A DNA stretch of 64,000 nt. It comes from Hawksworthiomyces lignivorus (lineage: Eukaryota; Ascomycota; Sordariomycetes; Ophiostomatales; Ophiostomataceae). Made by a program: the position numbers and the translations under genes. The stretch covers positions 372,001-436,000 of the forward strand of contig NTMA01000023.1 in the NCBI GenBank assembly GCA_002917075.1. The letters run 5' to 3'. The stretch's first letter is position 1. The number at the start of each line of letters is the position of its first letter. This document shows positions 36,501-47,636 of the stretch, piece after piece. Below the pieces are notes generated by a model. The model was not told where the DNA came from. It saw only the letters and a program-made list of their open reading frames with translations, and did not search any database.

Positions 36501-37231
36501 TACTGTACCCCTGTTTAACCGTCAAGGTTTTTCTCGAAAGGAATGTCCCGTTGTGTATCTTGCGCCTCTCGTTGGTCAATTGGCTGCAGGTTGGAGGAAC
36601 CCCTGTTGCTTGTTCACAAACCCATCCCACCGATGTCCGCACGACACTAAGACATCTTATGTACGGATAAGGTGTAGGCGCTGTAGTTCTAAGCATACAT
36701 CTAATAAGCATATGTACGACTGCGGAGCATCTTACGGAGCAGTGCGGTCGACAAAATAGTCCACGAGCAAGAGGCTGAAAAAGAAACTGCATAGTAAGGA
36801 GTGAGATGTAATAGACGGGATGCAGATAGACGAAATGAGGCCAAGACAGAAAAAAGAAGCACAAACGCGAGAAAAGGGGGATGGACGCACCTCGAGACAA
36901 TCGCGGCGCCTGGACAGCTGGTAGTTCAGCTACACGGTTCGAAAAAGCAAACATCAAATTAATAGAAAAAGAAACTTACAAGGACAATGTGCAAATAGGC
37001 AATCCGACAATATCTAGTGAGTCACTTCGCGTGCAGAAATCCAAAAAAAAAAACCAGCAGAGCAAACAGGGGAAAGCAATTGAAAAAAAAAAAAAAGCTT
37101 TTGGGAGACACGAAGAAAGAAAGAAAGGAGGGACGAACCAAGAGAGTAACCAGCTTTCCTCTGACTACCGGCGCTGCGAGCCCGGCTCGCTCTCTTGTCC
37201 CTCATTGCCAAAACGCCTGGTCGTCCGGGGC
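33561..37231. other. Gene-poor region
   Basis: About 3.7 kb without a gene I can support. Frames are short and mutually overlapping. TACTCCGTA occurs at 34279-34287 and 35942-35950. Sequence next to 37231 is the 3' flank of the USP gene; sequence next to 33561 is the leader of the WSC gene. Confidence 0.5.
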
Positions 37232-39085
37232 TCAGTTCGACTCGACCGCGGTAAACGTCTCGAGGCACTTCTCGTAGAAGAGCAGCACGGGATCGAACCA
37301 GTCTGGGCTGCCCGCGGTGTGGTCCGGGTCGCGCGACGTGTTGGTGATCTTGCGGAAGGGGATGCCCGGCGTGACGGCGTCGTCGTCCACGCGCACCCAG
37401 CCGCTCTCCTGCTGCTCGATGGCGCGGACGCGGTCGGCGTAGGCGGCGGCGGCGGCGGCCGACGCGTCCGGTGCCTGCCACAGCCGCCGCAGCCGCGCGC
37501 TCGCCTGCTGCTGCGCCGCGTCGTGCGCCATCTGGGCCTGGTCCAGCGCCTCCTCGATGCGCTCCTTGCGGGCCTGCGCCTCGCGGACGCGCCTCTCGAC
37601 GGCCGCCGGCACGCTCGGCGCCGCCGCGGACCGCGCCGACGACATCGGCCCGTAGTCGTCCGCGCCGTAGCCATTGTCGTAGCTACTGCCGTAGCCGCTG
37701 CCGTCGCCGTCGCTGCCGTCGCTCGCGTCGCCGCTCTCTTCCTCCCCGCCGTCGCCGTCGCTGGGGCCGCTGCTGTGCCGCACGTGCGTCACAAAGTGGC
37801 CCGAGTTGGCGTCGACGCCGCCGTGACTGATCACGGCGCTCAGCCGGTACACCACGCGGGCGCTGGCCGCGTAGACGTGCGGGTCCAGCCACGACGTCAC
37901 GTCTAGGTACTCGGGGAAGTCGACGACCGTCTGCAGCTTGGCGGCGTTGTCGCCGCTGTTGCCGCTGCGCGTGCCCTCGGCCACCGCCTCTCCCTCCTCC
38001 ACGTCCACCACGCGCAGCAGCCGGATCGGCAGCAGCTCCGGCGCCCGGTGCACCCGCCGCATGCGCCGCAGCTCTGGGTCGTAGCCCGGGCGGCGGCAGC
38101 CGTCGCAGTTCTCGCCGTCGTCCGCCGCCGTGCCCCACCCCCGGAACACCTCGCTGAACCCCGCCGCCAGGTACCCGTGCAGCGGCTGCACGCGGTGGCC
38201 CGGCCGCGGCCGTTCCCCCACGCACACCGTCATCCCCATGTGCGGGCTGATGGCCGGGCCCCCCTGCTGCGCCAGCAGCTGCCCGCAGTCCAAGCAGCCC
38301 AGCCGCGTCGCCAGCCGCAGCTCCACCACCGCCCCGAAGCAGTCCGCCGCGCTGCCCGCTCGGTACCGGTTGGGCGCCTTGATCAGCTGCGCCAGCGCCG
38401 TCTCCAGCAGCCAGTCGCCAAACAGCACCGCGTCCTGCTCCACGTCGTTGAGCTGGAACGCCGGCTCCTCGTCCCCAGGGTGCTCCTCCTCGTAGAGCTC
38501 CTGGCAGATCGTCCGCCAGCTCTTGCGCGGCGCCGCGGCGCCTGGGCCCGGGTTCGCCGCACCCGGCTCGTCGTGCATGCACGCCAGCCAGAACTTGCCC
38601 AGCATCTCCCGGAAGTTGCGCCCGCCCCGGCGCGACATCTGCCGGTTCCTCGACGGCTCCCAGTAGGCGACGGCGAGGTGGTAGAGGCAGGTCAGCAGCT
38701 GCCGAGACTCTTCAGGGCGATGAATGTGCGCGCGGATGCGCTGTGCATGGATGTACAGGAACGATACAAACCGGTTGCTATTGAGAAGCGCCACCAGGAT
38801 GGCGTTGCGGTAGCACAGGCAGGACGGGTTGTCAAGCGCCCGTGGCAGCATAGAACGATGGATCGGCCTCACCAAATCCTGTCGGATTTCAGTGAGGAAG
38901 TTGCGAATTGGTTGGCCAGGTCGAAGAGCTTGTCGACCGGCGACGGTTGGTTGAACGTTGCTGGTCCTGAGCCGCTTTCGGGCTTCGCTGCCTGCAGCAC
39001 CTCCCGGCACGGCCGGTTGTCCACCGGGCACATTTTCCGCTGGCTGTCCACGCTTCCGTTTCAGCTGAGATCGCTGGTCTGCCAT
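37232..39085 (-). CDS. Ubiquitin carboxyl-terminal hydrolase, USP (UCH/C19) type, divergent
   Basis: This is a probable deubiquitinase of the USP cysteine-protease fold, 617 residues, single exon. The Cys box reads DNPSCLCYRNAILVALLNSN with Cys91 before Tyr as likely nucleophile; the usual GL-NxGNTCY context is altered. A zinc-finger-like fingers region has paired cysteines C264/C267 and C327/C330. The His box is SHGGVDANSGHFVTHVR (His430). The third box appears near the end as GWVRVDDDAVT, followed by DPVLLFYEK, the family's closing strand. Between His and Asp boxes is an insert of over 100 residues: a Ser/Gly/Asp-rich stretch, then a coiled-coil-like helix rich in Arg, Glu and Ala. The N-terminus is basic (KRKR) and may direct it to the nucleus. 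The start ATG gives a clean N-terminus. The substrate is unknown. Confidence 0.75.
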   Translation of the reverse strand: MADQRSQLKRKRGQPAENVPGGQPAVPGGAAGSEARKRLRTSNVQPTVAGRQALRPGQPIRNFLTEIRQDLVRPIHRSMLPRALDNPSCLCYRNAILVALLNSNRFVSFLYIHAQRIRAHIHRPEESRQLLTCLYHLAVAYWEPSRNRQMSRRGGRNFREMLGKFWLACMHDEPGAANPGPGAAAPRKSWRTICQELYEEEHPGDEEPAFQLNDVEQDAVLFGDWLLETALAQLIKAPNRYRAGSAADCFGAVVELRLATRLGCLDCGQLLAQQGGPAISPHMGMTVCVGERPRPGHRVQPLHGYLAAGFSEVFRGWGTAADDGENCDGCRRPGYDPELRRMRRVHRAPELLPIRLLRVVDVEEGEAVAEGTRSGNSGDNAAKLQTVVDFPEYLDVTSWLDPHVYAASARVVYRLSAVISHGGVDANSGHFVTHVRHSSGPSDGDGGEEESGDASDGSDGDGSGYGSSYDNGYGADDYGPMSSARSAAAPSVPAAVERRVREAQARKERIEEALDQAQMAHDAAQQQASARLRRLWQAPDASAAAAAAYADRVRAIEQQESGWVRVDDDAVTPGIPFRKITNTSRDPDHTAGSPDWFDPVLLFYEKCLETFTAVESN

Positions 39086-39964
39086 AGTCAGTCTGTGACT
39101 TCGTTGCGTATATCTGAGCTTTGCTTATTTTTATGCTATGCGCCTGTAGATTGGGCACAGTGAGGTAGGCACGAGTGACCTTACACTTGATATCGTAGAA
39201 ACAAGAAATGATGAGTGTATTTTAAGAGAAAAAAGATGATGAGGATCTCGAGAAAGGTGCATCCAGAACTCGAGGCTTCTCATCTTATTTATCTAGATCG
39301 TCACTTGCAAGGGCAGCAAGCGGAAATACATAAATCAGGAATGTAAAAGCGAGTCTGTTGAAGAGACTCGTCAAAGGATATTATCAAAGGACGCTGTTGA
39401 ATACCTTTGTTAAGAGGTCTTTGCGAGAAACAGCACAGCCTTTCATAATGAAAAGAACTACCTACAAATAGATTTGTCTAGAGAACAATGGAGCATTCAT
39501 ATCTAAGATCGAAGCTTCTTATAATTCAATGTCAACCAGCTTTAGGCGTGCGTTCAAATAGGAATAAGATGACACAGATGCCGCCTGAGGGTGGCAGTGC
39601 TAGAGGACCATTGTGAAAAATCATAGTCAAAGATGCGAAGGGAAAACATGATCAGATCTGTGAAGGCATCTGTTGTGTTAATATATCGAGAAAAGTAAAT
39701 AAGCGGAATAATCAAACCATTCTAGCCGCGAAAACATCATACCCACGAGGGAATACACACAAAGATCAAAATGACAATGACAACAACTACGTAATGAAAA
39801 AACACGTTACACAAACACATTGCCTGTCTGGTATCTTGGTCTCTTAATCCTCAGCATCCACGCACAAATAAATCCAATTTGCCATCGTCCCTCGGGCTCC
39901 ATAGACTTTCCAGATCTCCGAATTCAAACCTAATGTGCGTCGTTTATCTTCAAGCCGAGGTAGG
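39086..39964. other. Intergenic region
   Basis: AT-rich sequence holding the leader of the USP gene and the 3' flank of the small membrane protein gene. No coding feature is seen. Confidence 0.55.
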
Positions 39965-40766
39965 TCAAGCAGGCACGAGATATTTTCCACGGCGGATCTG
40001 CATCCACTGGTGCAGGCCATTGATGCCGAAGCCATACTGGATGAGCCTATGCAGGTCAAGTTAGCGCCTGTACAGTGTGTCGGCTAAACGGGCAGAACCG
40101 GGGGGGGGGGGGGGGGGAGAGGGATGAGGAAGAAACAACGTACATCATGCTGAACATGCCAAAGAGGACCGCCCCTCCGACGGCTGCCGACTGGGCTGTG
40201 GCGTCTGGCGCCGTGCGCCGAAAGTCGGGCACGGCAAACGACGCCACGAAGCCGGCGCCCACGGCGAGGCCGGAGCCCAGGACAATGCCGTCGTAGACGA
40301 CGCGTGGAGCCGGGTGCACGCGGCGGCCTCGGCCATGCACACGGTACAGGTCGAGAAGGCTGTTGCACATGGCGGTCAGGCTCGGCGTCATGATCGGGTT
40401 CATCCACTTGGCGCGGTTGATGACGCGCTCGGCGACAAAGCTCAGCGCAAAGAGCATCAGGGCGAGGACAACGTTGCTCCAGCGCGCGGCGATGTACAGG
40501 CGCCGGTACGGGTAGTAGGGCACGGCGACGCCCATCAGGTGGCTGTGCGGGCCGGCGCCGCCTGCGTCGTACCGCAGCTCGTCTGCATAGGTCTGCGCGG
40601 GCCGGAACGTGGGCCCCATTCCCGGCCCGGTGATGTCTAGGCGGCCGGCCGGAGATGTGGTTGTGTTGTTCCCCTTTGGCGCAGGCTGTATTAGGGGCTT
40701 GGCCGTATATGTCGAAGTGCGTGCTGAGTCTGCGACCTGTGACGCAGAAACCGAAGAAGTATCCAT
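39965..40766 (-). CDS. Small multi-pass membrane protein of unknown function, two exons
   Basis: I do not recognise the family. Exons on the minus strand are 40766-40144 and 40046-39965 (GTACGT donor, GCTAAC branch point, ATAG acceptor, phase 2), giving 234 residues. The N-terminal 90 residues are polar, rich in Thr, Ser and Pro. Three hydrophobic segments follow: WSNVVLALMLFALSFVAERV, IVLGSGLAVGAGFVASFAV and SAAVGGAVLFGMFSMMLIQYG. A positively charged loop (RVHGRGRRVHP) lies between the first two. The protein ends with INGLHQWMQIRRGKYLVPA. Splicing replaces a low-complexity Ser/Pro tail in the unspliced frame with this conserved-looking end, which supports the model. The intron contains an 18-base C run in the sense direction. 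The gene stands alone on its strand, with long spacers on both sides. Confidence 0.7.
40100..40117. repeat. Poly-G tract (18 G)
   Basis: A run of 18 G inside the intron of the small membrane protein gene (C run in the transcript). It is prone to slippage and sequencing error. Splice sites on either side are intact. Confidence 0.9.
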
Positions 40767-43337
40767 GATAGAAGGGAATCAAGCCAATGAAGAAAAAGAG
40801 GAGAATCAAATACTTAGTATGAATTTCTCGCTTGTTCTCTCAGGAGTCACTCAAAATCTCTGTTCTTTTGGAGACATCCTCTATTTCTTTCTGGCCAAAC
40901 CATGTCTCCATGATTGCGCGAGGACTTGGACTTATATACTTCATGCTTGAATTGACTGCAAATGCTCGTCAAAACCAATGTCAAGATGTTTCAAGTCGTC
41001 ACGAATGTAGATGTCATTCAAAACATCATCAACTAATCCTAGATAGGAAATCGGCTGCACGCCCAACACGCCGTATTTCGTATTTCGCATTTTCGCGTTC
41101 TGCAAGCGAACGGTGATCCGGGACCTAGCGCAGCCTTCTCTACCAATCCGATGCTTTTTCTTGCGCCTCAAATGTTTTAAGGCAGTTTCCAAGGCTAAAC
41201 CGGGGAGCTATCTAACTTGTCGAAGCCGAATGGAATTCAATGCGATTCGCTGGAAGAATTTAGGCTTTGATGTTTGTCATCGGGCGATAGCAAGGCACAT
41301 TTGTAGTCTCATTCCTTCGAGAAGAGATTGAAGAGGATAGGCCTGCAAGGCTCTCCCTGTCCGTCTTGTGTGTGTGTGTGGTTATCGGATGGTTCTCGCA
41401 CACAAAAGATGTACTGTACCGGGGTCCGATTAGATGCAATTCAGTGGCTGAGTACGCGACCTTCTATGGTACAAGATATATGTGTGGCTGAACTTCATCT
41501 GTGTCTCGATCGCTGCAAGCAGGCATCGGGCGTTGTGGCTGTCGATATTATGCTGATGCTTGGCATTCATTGCTAGCCTTATCGGCACAGCCATCTCGCG
41601 TAGCTGTTCAGTGTAGTTTCTGATGACTCAAATAAGGACTGGAAAACGAAGAGAGCTACGGAGCACTTGAGACTGAGAATATGTCTATGTAGCCTCTCTA
41701 TGCTAAGGCTTTCGAACTGTTGGCGCAGCGCAATTTTCATGTAGTGTGCCATCTCAACGCTCAGCGTGTCGTTGTTGCACAGTCGGCACTACGACGGCAT
41801 GCCGTATACCGCAAGCCACTACCAGCGGTCGGCATCCGCTGAGGAGGGCGAGGTAGAGGATGGCATTGATGCGAGAAACTGCGCATAAATTGGCTGTGTC
41901 AGTTGACGATCTCGAATTTCGGTGACATCGATGGGGGACATTTGACTTCCGCCTGCCGCCAAACGTCCGAGATCAAAACCTATCGCTCTAGATGTTGAAT
42001 CTACCCTTCCAGAGAACTCTACAACTTTGTACAACAGATGTCGTTTTCTTTTCAGATAGATTCCACGTTTACACGCCTAGCAGCTCGACGGCTTCTTATT
42101 AAAATAAACGTCATTCTCTTCCCTATTTGACCATTTCATAGGGTTGATGTTATGCTGTCTTAGACCGTCCCCCCATGACCGTATGACGTGCCTCTGATAA
42201 AGGCTTGGGAGGACGAACATGCCTTTAGAGAAAATGGTGCACTGCCCTTTTGTCATTTGCTTGATTATTTTACCTCCCGTTGCTTATGCATAGAACAGAC
42301 TCTTACTCATATCCGGCGATGGGGCTTTGTTTGCGCGCACACACATACATACAGACACAAAGCTGTATCTCAGCATTTACATGTTTGCGTATATTGGTTT
42401 TGCACAGCCACCTCTTCGACATACAATACATATTGCTGGTAAACTAAAAAGAAAAAGAGCGTGAAAGGATCTTTATGAACAGATCGTCATGGCCTAGCGG
42501 CAATGCTATCTTTCAGAGGTCCCAATACGCTACGCCGCAAGAAAACGGTTCTCCACGAAGAGTAGCCAATGAGGCAATCAGGTCCTATTTGTTTAGTTAA
42601 CCACACTCAGAACCGTGCAGCCGGCTCTCGGCAGTGAGAGCAACCGTTTATCGTGGCTTATCGCAACAAGCGCCAAGCTGCTGGATGTTCGGCGACATTT
42701 GGTTGACGCCATTATGTGGAAGAGACGCAGAAAAAGAAATTACCTCGTATCCGAGTCATCAGCTATTCAAGCTTTTCTTTTGTTCCGCGCGAATGCTGTG
42801 ACCATACCCGTCTTGTCGGGTGCGGGTGGTGTGTACTTGTACCGAGCTGCTCTCGGGGAAATAAAAGGAAGCTTGACTAGACGCCACCAATGCCGTTGGA
42901 GTAAGATGTCACCTTTACCCCATTTCACTTCTTGCAGATGCCCCTTTCGACGCCTACCTTATTTTAGTCTTATTTGTATGCACGGATCTCGGCCGCATTA
43001 TTGGCATACAGTTTGCCTCTTGAACAACGCATTGCCAGTTACCACCTGAGAATCACAGCCTCTCTGCCTGTGTTGACGGCGGTGGATTACATTTCATGTC
43101 CTGACAGACATGCCACTCATACCCGTATGGCGCAAGCAGTTGTTGCTCAATGATGTCTGTGGTGGATGTTTTTCTGGTTCCCCCAAGAAAGAATCAATAT
43201 TATTATGTACTAGTTCCAGACGTTGGAAGCTATGTCTTATTGGATCAATATTTGAGACCATGAGACGATATTGGTACTAATTCTTCAATGGTACAGGGCA
43301 TGCTTGTAGACATCTCCAATCTCTATTTTTCGTAATC
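40767..43337. other. Gene-poor region
   Basis: About 2.6 kb with no supportable gene. It contains the CT-rich leader of the small membrane protein gene (to about 40960) and a short (TG)n run near 41368-41380. Confidence 0.5.
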
Positions 43338-43667
43338 TTGCGTATAAACACAGGGAAGTGTATCTTGAAAAGCACCTCTGTAATGACGGGCCTGGTGCCG
43401 GGCGAGACATACTTGCTCTCCCTCCGGCTCCGGGCCACCAACACAGTCAGCTCTGAGTCAGATCATATTCTCGATCCCGCTGCCACAGACGGATGGATCT
43501 TCCCACTCTATGGCCTCCCCACGACCGACTTCATGGAAGTTGAAGTTCAGTACACACTTCCCTAGGACACTGCGCTGCTGACCTGCGAACTGTACGCAGA
43601 CGGCGGGACTGCTACAGGTATATACGACATGAAGTCGATTCCCTCCGCGTGTCTCCAATTACCATAG
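43338..43667 (+). pseudogene. Truncated relic of the Ser-rich CBM4_9-like gene family
   Basis: In frame +, the segment TSVMTGLVPGETYLLSLRLR matches the core of the domains in the two intact paralogues downstream, which have GLVPGMAYTFSIQYR and GLVPGQKYMYSLQYR. It continues past an in-frame TAG at 43563-43565 into DTALLTCELYADGG and ends SIPSAC, matching the domain ends LTPAAC and VAETC. The signal peptide, Ser-rich linker and first half of the domain are missing. One nonsense codon and a 5' truncation make it a pseudogene fragment. It lies about 830 bases upstream of the first intact copy. Confidence 0.7.
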
Positions 43668-44494
43668 GGCAGGAAGAAAGCGAATCCCAGGGCGTTTGGT
43701 GCAAAAATCTTCGGCAACGACGCTGCAGCAGAGAAAGAAATGAAAGCAGTTCAGCATGAGACTGCCGTTAGTTTTAGGAGAACTAGACTTAGGCTTTTTT
43801 TTCCATCTGGTGTTCTAATTAGCGTTGCCCCCCCCGCCCCCCCCCCCCAAAAAAAACGGTCTTCACAGAACTTTGTTCTTTCGCATCTCAATTATTTCCC
43901 TTTTTTTTTCTATCCTTTACTATGCTACTTCTTTGTATTTCAAAACAATAGATCTATCTTCGATAAAGAAAAATAGAGGGTCGAGAATACGCTGAATGTT
44001 TTCCTCTGCTGACAAGAGATGCAATTTTGAGTAAGGCTGCCTGTGCTATGATGTGCTGCAAGCTCAATAGGGGCCCCAGAAAAATCAATATTCTTTTTCC
44101 GTCTGTCATAGTACAGGCCAACCCTGTCACTTCTCAGCGCAGGCAATATTGGACAGCTGCTGGATTTTATTTGCATTAGTCTTTTCACGGTACTGAGTAT
44201 GAAGACTGCATACCGACTTCTCCCTTTTCTCCTTTTGTTCTCTTGAAGCTCATTAATGTGGCGTAAAAGTATGTTTTCATGAGAAATGATCGTGAATATG
44301 CTCTGTTTTCAATGTAGGATATAGCAAGCATTCGTTCTGTTGTTACTATTCTCGTCACTCGTTTCCGAACTTTTTATTTAACTTCGTTTAACATACGAAC
44401 AGTAAGATATATATAGATATACATATTTATCTCCTGTCTCTTCTCTTATCTAGAGGCATACACCAGCAGTACCTTGCTCGGACATTTCAGGGAA
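43668..44494 (+). promoter_or_regulatory. Upstream region of Ser-rich paralogue A
   Basis: Contains C tracts near 43829-43850 and, from about 44089, a segment resembling both the region before paralogue B (47285-47636) and, in reverse orientation, 46985-47240. Shared landmarks are attagtcttttcacggtac and ctattctcgtcactcgtttc. It presumably carries the promoter of paralogue A. Confidence 0.6.
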
Positions 44495-45934
<1,440 letters not shown>

Positions 45935-46796
45935 TATGCGAAGAGGAAAGCGGACTAGAGATTCAACAGGTTTCTGGGTTAAAATCTTTGACGGTTAGGT
46001 CACCGGCAACACATGCTGGAGTTGGCAAGAGAGAGGCCGGAAGGGAGAGGTAGATGACAGGTAGTCTTTTTATAATGCTCTTTATTCTAGAAACTGGCTC
46101 TGGCCGCCATGGGGAATCAATATACCTATTTTTAATGAAGACATCTTAGGCTTGAGCAGGGTAATGATGGTTGGAGAACATGACTAGATCTGATGCTCGG
46201 CTACGGCTTGCCTAGATGGCCAATCGAACCTTGACCAAGCATGAAAATGAAAAATTATCGTGATGAATTATATTTACATATTAATATAATCTTTTCGAAA
46301 TCTCAGCGCGTGTTAAAGTCGATGCATAGTGTTAGAGATGCTACGGGTGAACGAGGAGCTGGTGCGTGTGGGAAGCTGAAGTAACAAAACATACGAAACC
46401 TTTCCTAAAAATACACAAAATTTTGATTGTTCGAAAGAATAGATTCTGAGTTGTTCTATCAAGTAATAAAACATCTTTTCATCTTTCTCTAACCCCTTTT
46501 TTTTTCTCTCTTTCTCCATGTTATTCATATATATATATATGTATATTTAAAAAAAAATTCTGTTGCTATATTTCTCTTTTTCGTACGATAGATCGGATTC
46601 ATCTCTTTCGATGAGAAGAAGTTCGTACGTCGTGATAACGTTAAAGTATTCTTTTTCTTCTCCGGATCATAGAAGTAAACTCAAACAATACATATACAGC
46701 AAAAATCAATCGATCTTTTCCTCTTCTCTGCACGGCAATACCCTAGTCTATTCTCGTCCCTCCCTGCTTCTCTCTTTTCCCCTACCTCGCTCTATG
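45935..46796. repeat. 3' flank of paralogue A, part of the segmental duplication
   Basis: Aligns by eye with 48888-49745, the 3' flank of paralogue B. Landmarks are gcgaagaggaaag after the stop, ctctggccgccatgggg versus ctccggccgctatggga, aatgatggttg, ttctatcaagt, and actcaaacaatacat. This copy is more AT-rich. At many aligned sites C or G in copy B is T or A here (for example ggaccgtag versus ggatcatag). Confidence 0.75.
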
Positions 46797-46968
46797 GCCG
46801 GCCGGCCGGCCAAGCGATCGCTGTCGTCGCCCTCGGGGGCGAGGATGCGCAGAGCCTTGAGCAGGCCGCCGACGACGAGCATCTCGAGCTCGACGGCGAC
46901 CTGCAGGACGTAGACGTCGAGCGGTTTGAGGTTAGGCGGCAGTAGGACGTAGACGGCCTCGGCCCCGT
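46797..46968 (-). pseudogene. Relic of the TAF6 3' coding end
   Basis: This GC-rich island matches the interior of TAF6 exon 2 at about 49893-50083 and lies in the same orientation. The stretch gccttgagcaggccgccg and the following gacgagcatctcgagctcga are shared. It lacks about 24 bases present in the gene, and the last 140 coding bases including the stop are missing. There is no start, histone fold or promoter of its own. It is the distal end of the duplicated unit that also carried paralogue A, and it is not functional as TAF6. Confidence 0.8.
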
Positions 46969-46984
46969 ACGGAGAGGTAGAATA

Positions 46985-47240
46985 ATAGAGAAAAGAGAAG
47001 AAGTGTTAACCAAAAAAGAATGAGATTACTTTTGCAATATATTTAATGAGCCCTACGAGAAGAGAGAAGAACAAGGAGAAGCTGGTAGACACTCTCCATA
47101 CTTTTGTACATGAAAAGACTAATACCAAAGCGGCCATGCAATTGCCAAATATTGGTTGCGCCAAAATGTGACAGGGTTGGTCCGTATGTACTCGTACTAT
47201 GACTTTAAGCTTAGACAAAATAAGAATATTGATTTTTCTA
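46985..47240 (-). repeat. Inverted third copy of the paralogues' upstream region
   Basis: Reverse-complemented, this segment matches the regions before paralogue A (from about 44089) and before paralogue B. Its part 47040-47160 pairs with 47285-47420 as an imperfect inverted repeat with a roughly 125-base spacer. Shared landmarks in the reverse strand are gcatggccgctttggtatta, agtcttttca and agtatggagagtg. It places a copy of the upstream region directly before the TAF6 relic, in the relic's sense direction. Confidence 0.75.
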
Positions 47241-47636
47241 AAGCTTCTATCAGGGTTGCAGCGCATCATATCGCAAGCAGCCTCAAATTTGAATATCTGA
47301 CAACTGCATGGCCGTTTTGGTATTAGTCTTTTCACGGTACGAAGTATGGAGAGTGGCTACCAGCCGTGTCAGCTTCTCCTTTTCCTCTCTTCTCGTAGAG
47401 CCCATTTAAGTATGTTGTAAAGGTATACTTTTTATGAAAAATGATCGTGAATACGTTTTACTTCCACTGTAGCGTGTAGCTAGCCTTCGTTTTGTTGTTG
47501 CTATTCTCGTCACTCGTTTCTGGACTTTTTATTTTAAATTATTTAACATAATAAAAGTATGTATATTTAACTTTTTTTCTTTTTTTCTCATTCATACGTA
47601 TACGCCAACAGGATCTTGCTCGGGCAGTTCACGACA
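47241..47636 (+). promoter_or_regulatory. Upstream region of Ser-rich paralogue B
   Basis: From about 47285 it is homologous to the upstream region of paralogue A and to the inverted copy at 46985-47240. It ends in a T-rich leader just before the ATG at 47637. Presumed promoter of paralogue B. Confidence 0.6.

Noticed and set aside
46200..46240. tRNA-like T-arm (ggttcgattgg on the minus strand)
   Set aside because: No acceptor, D-arm or anticodon arm can be folded around it.
47037..47420. MITE-type transposon with terminal inverted repeats
   Set aside because: The inverted arms are copies of the paralogues' upstream region, the ends show no target-site duplication I can see, and the arms match a non-mobile promoter at 44.1-44.5 kb.
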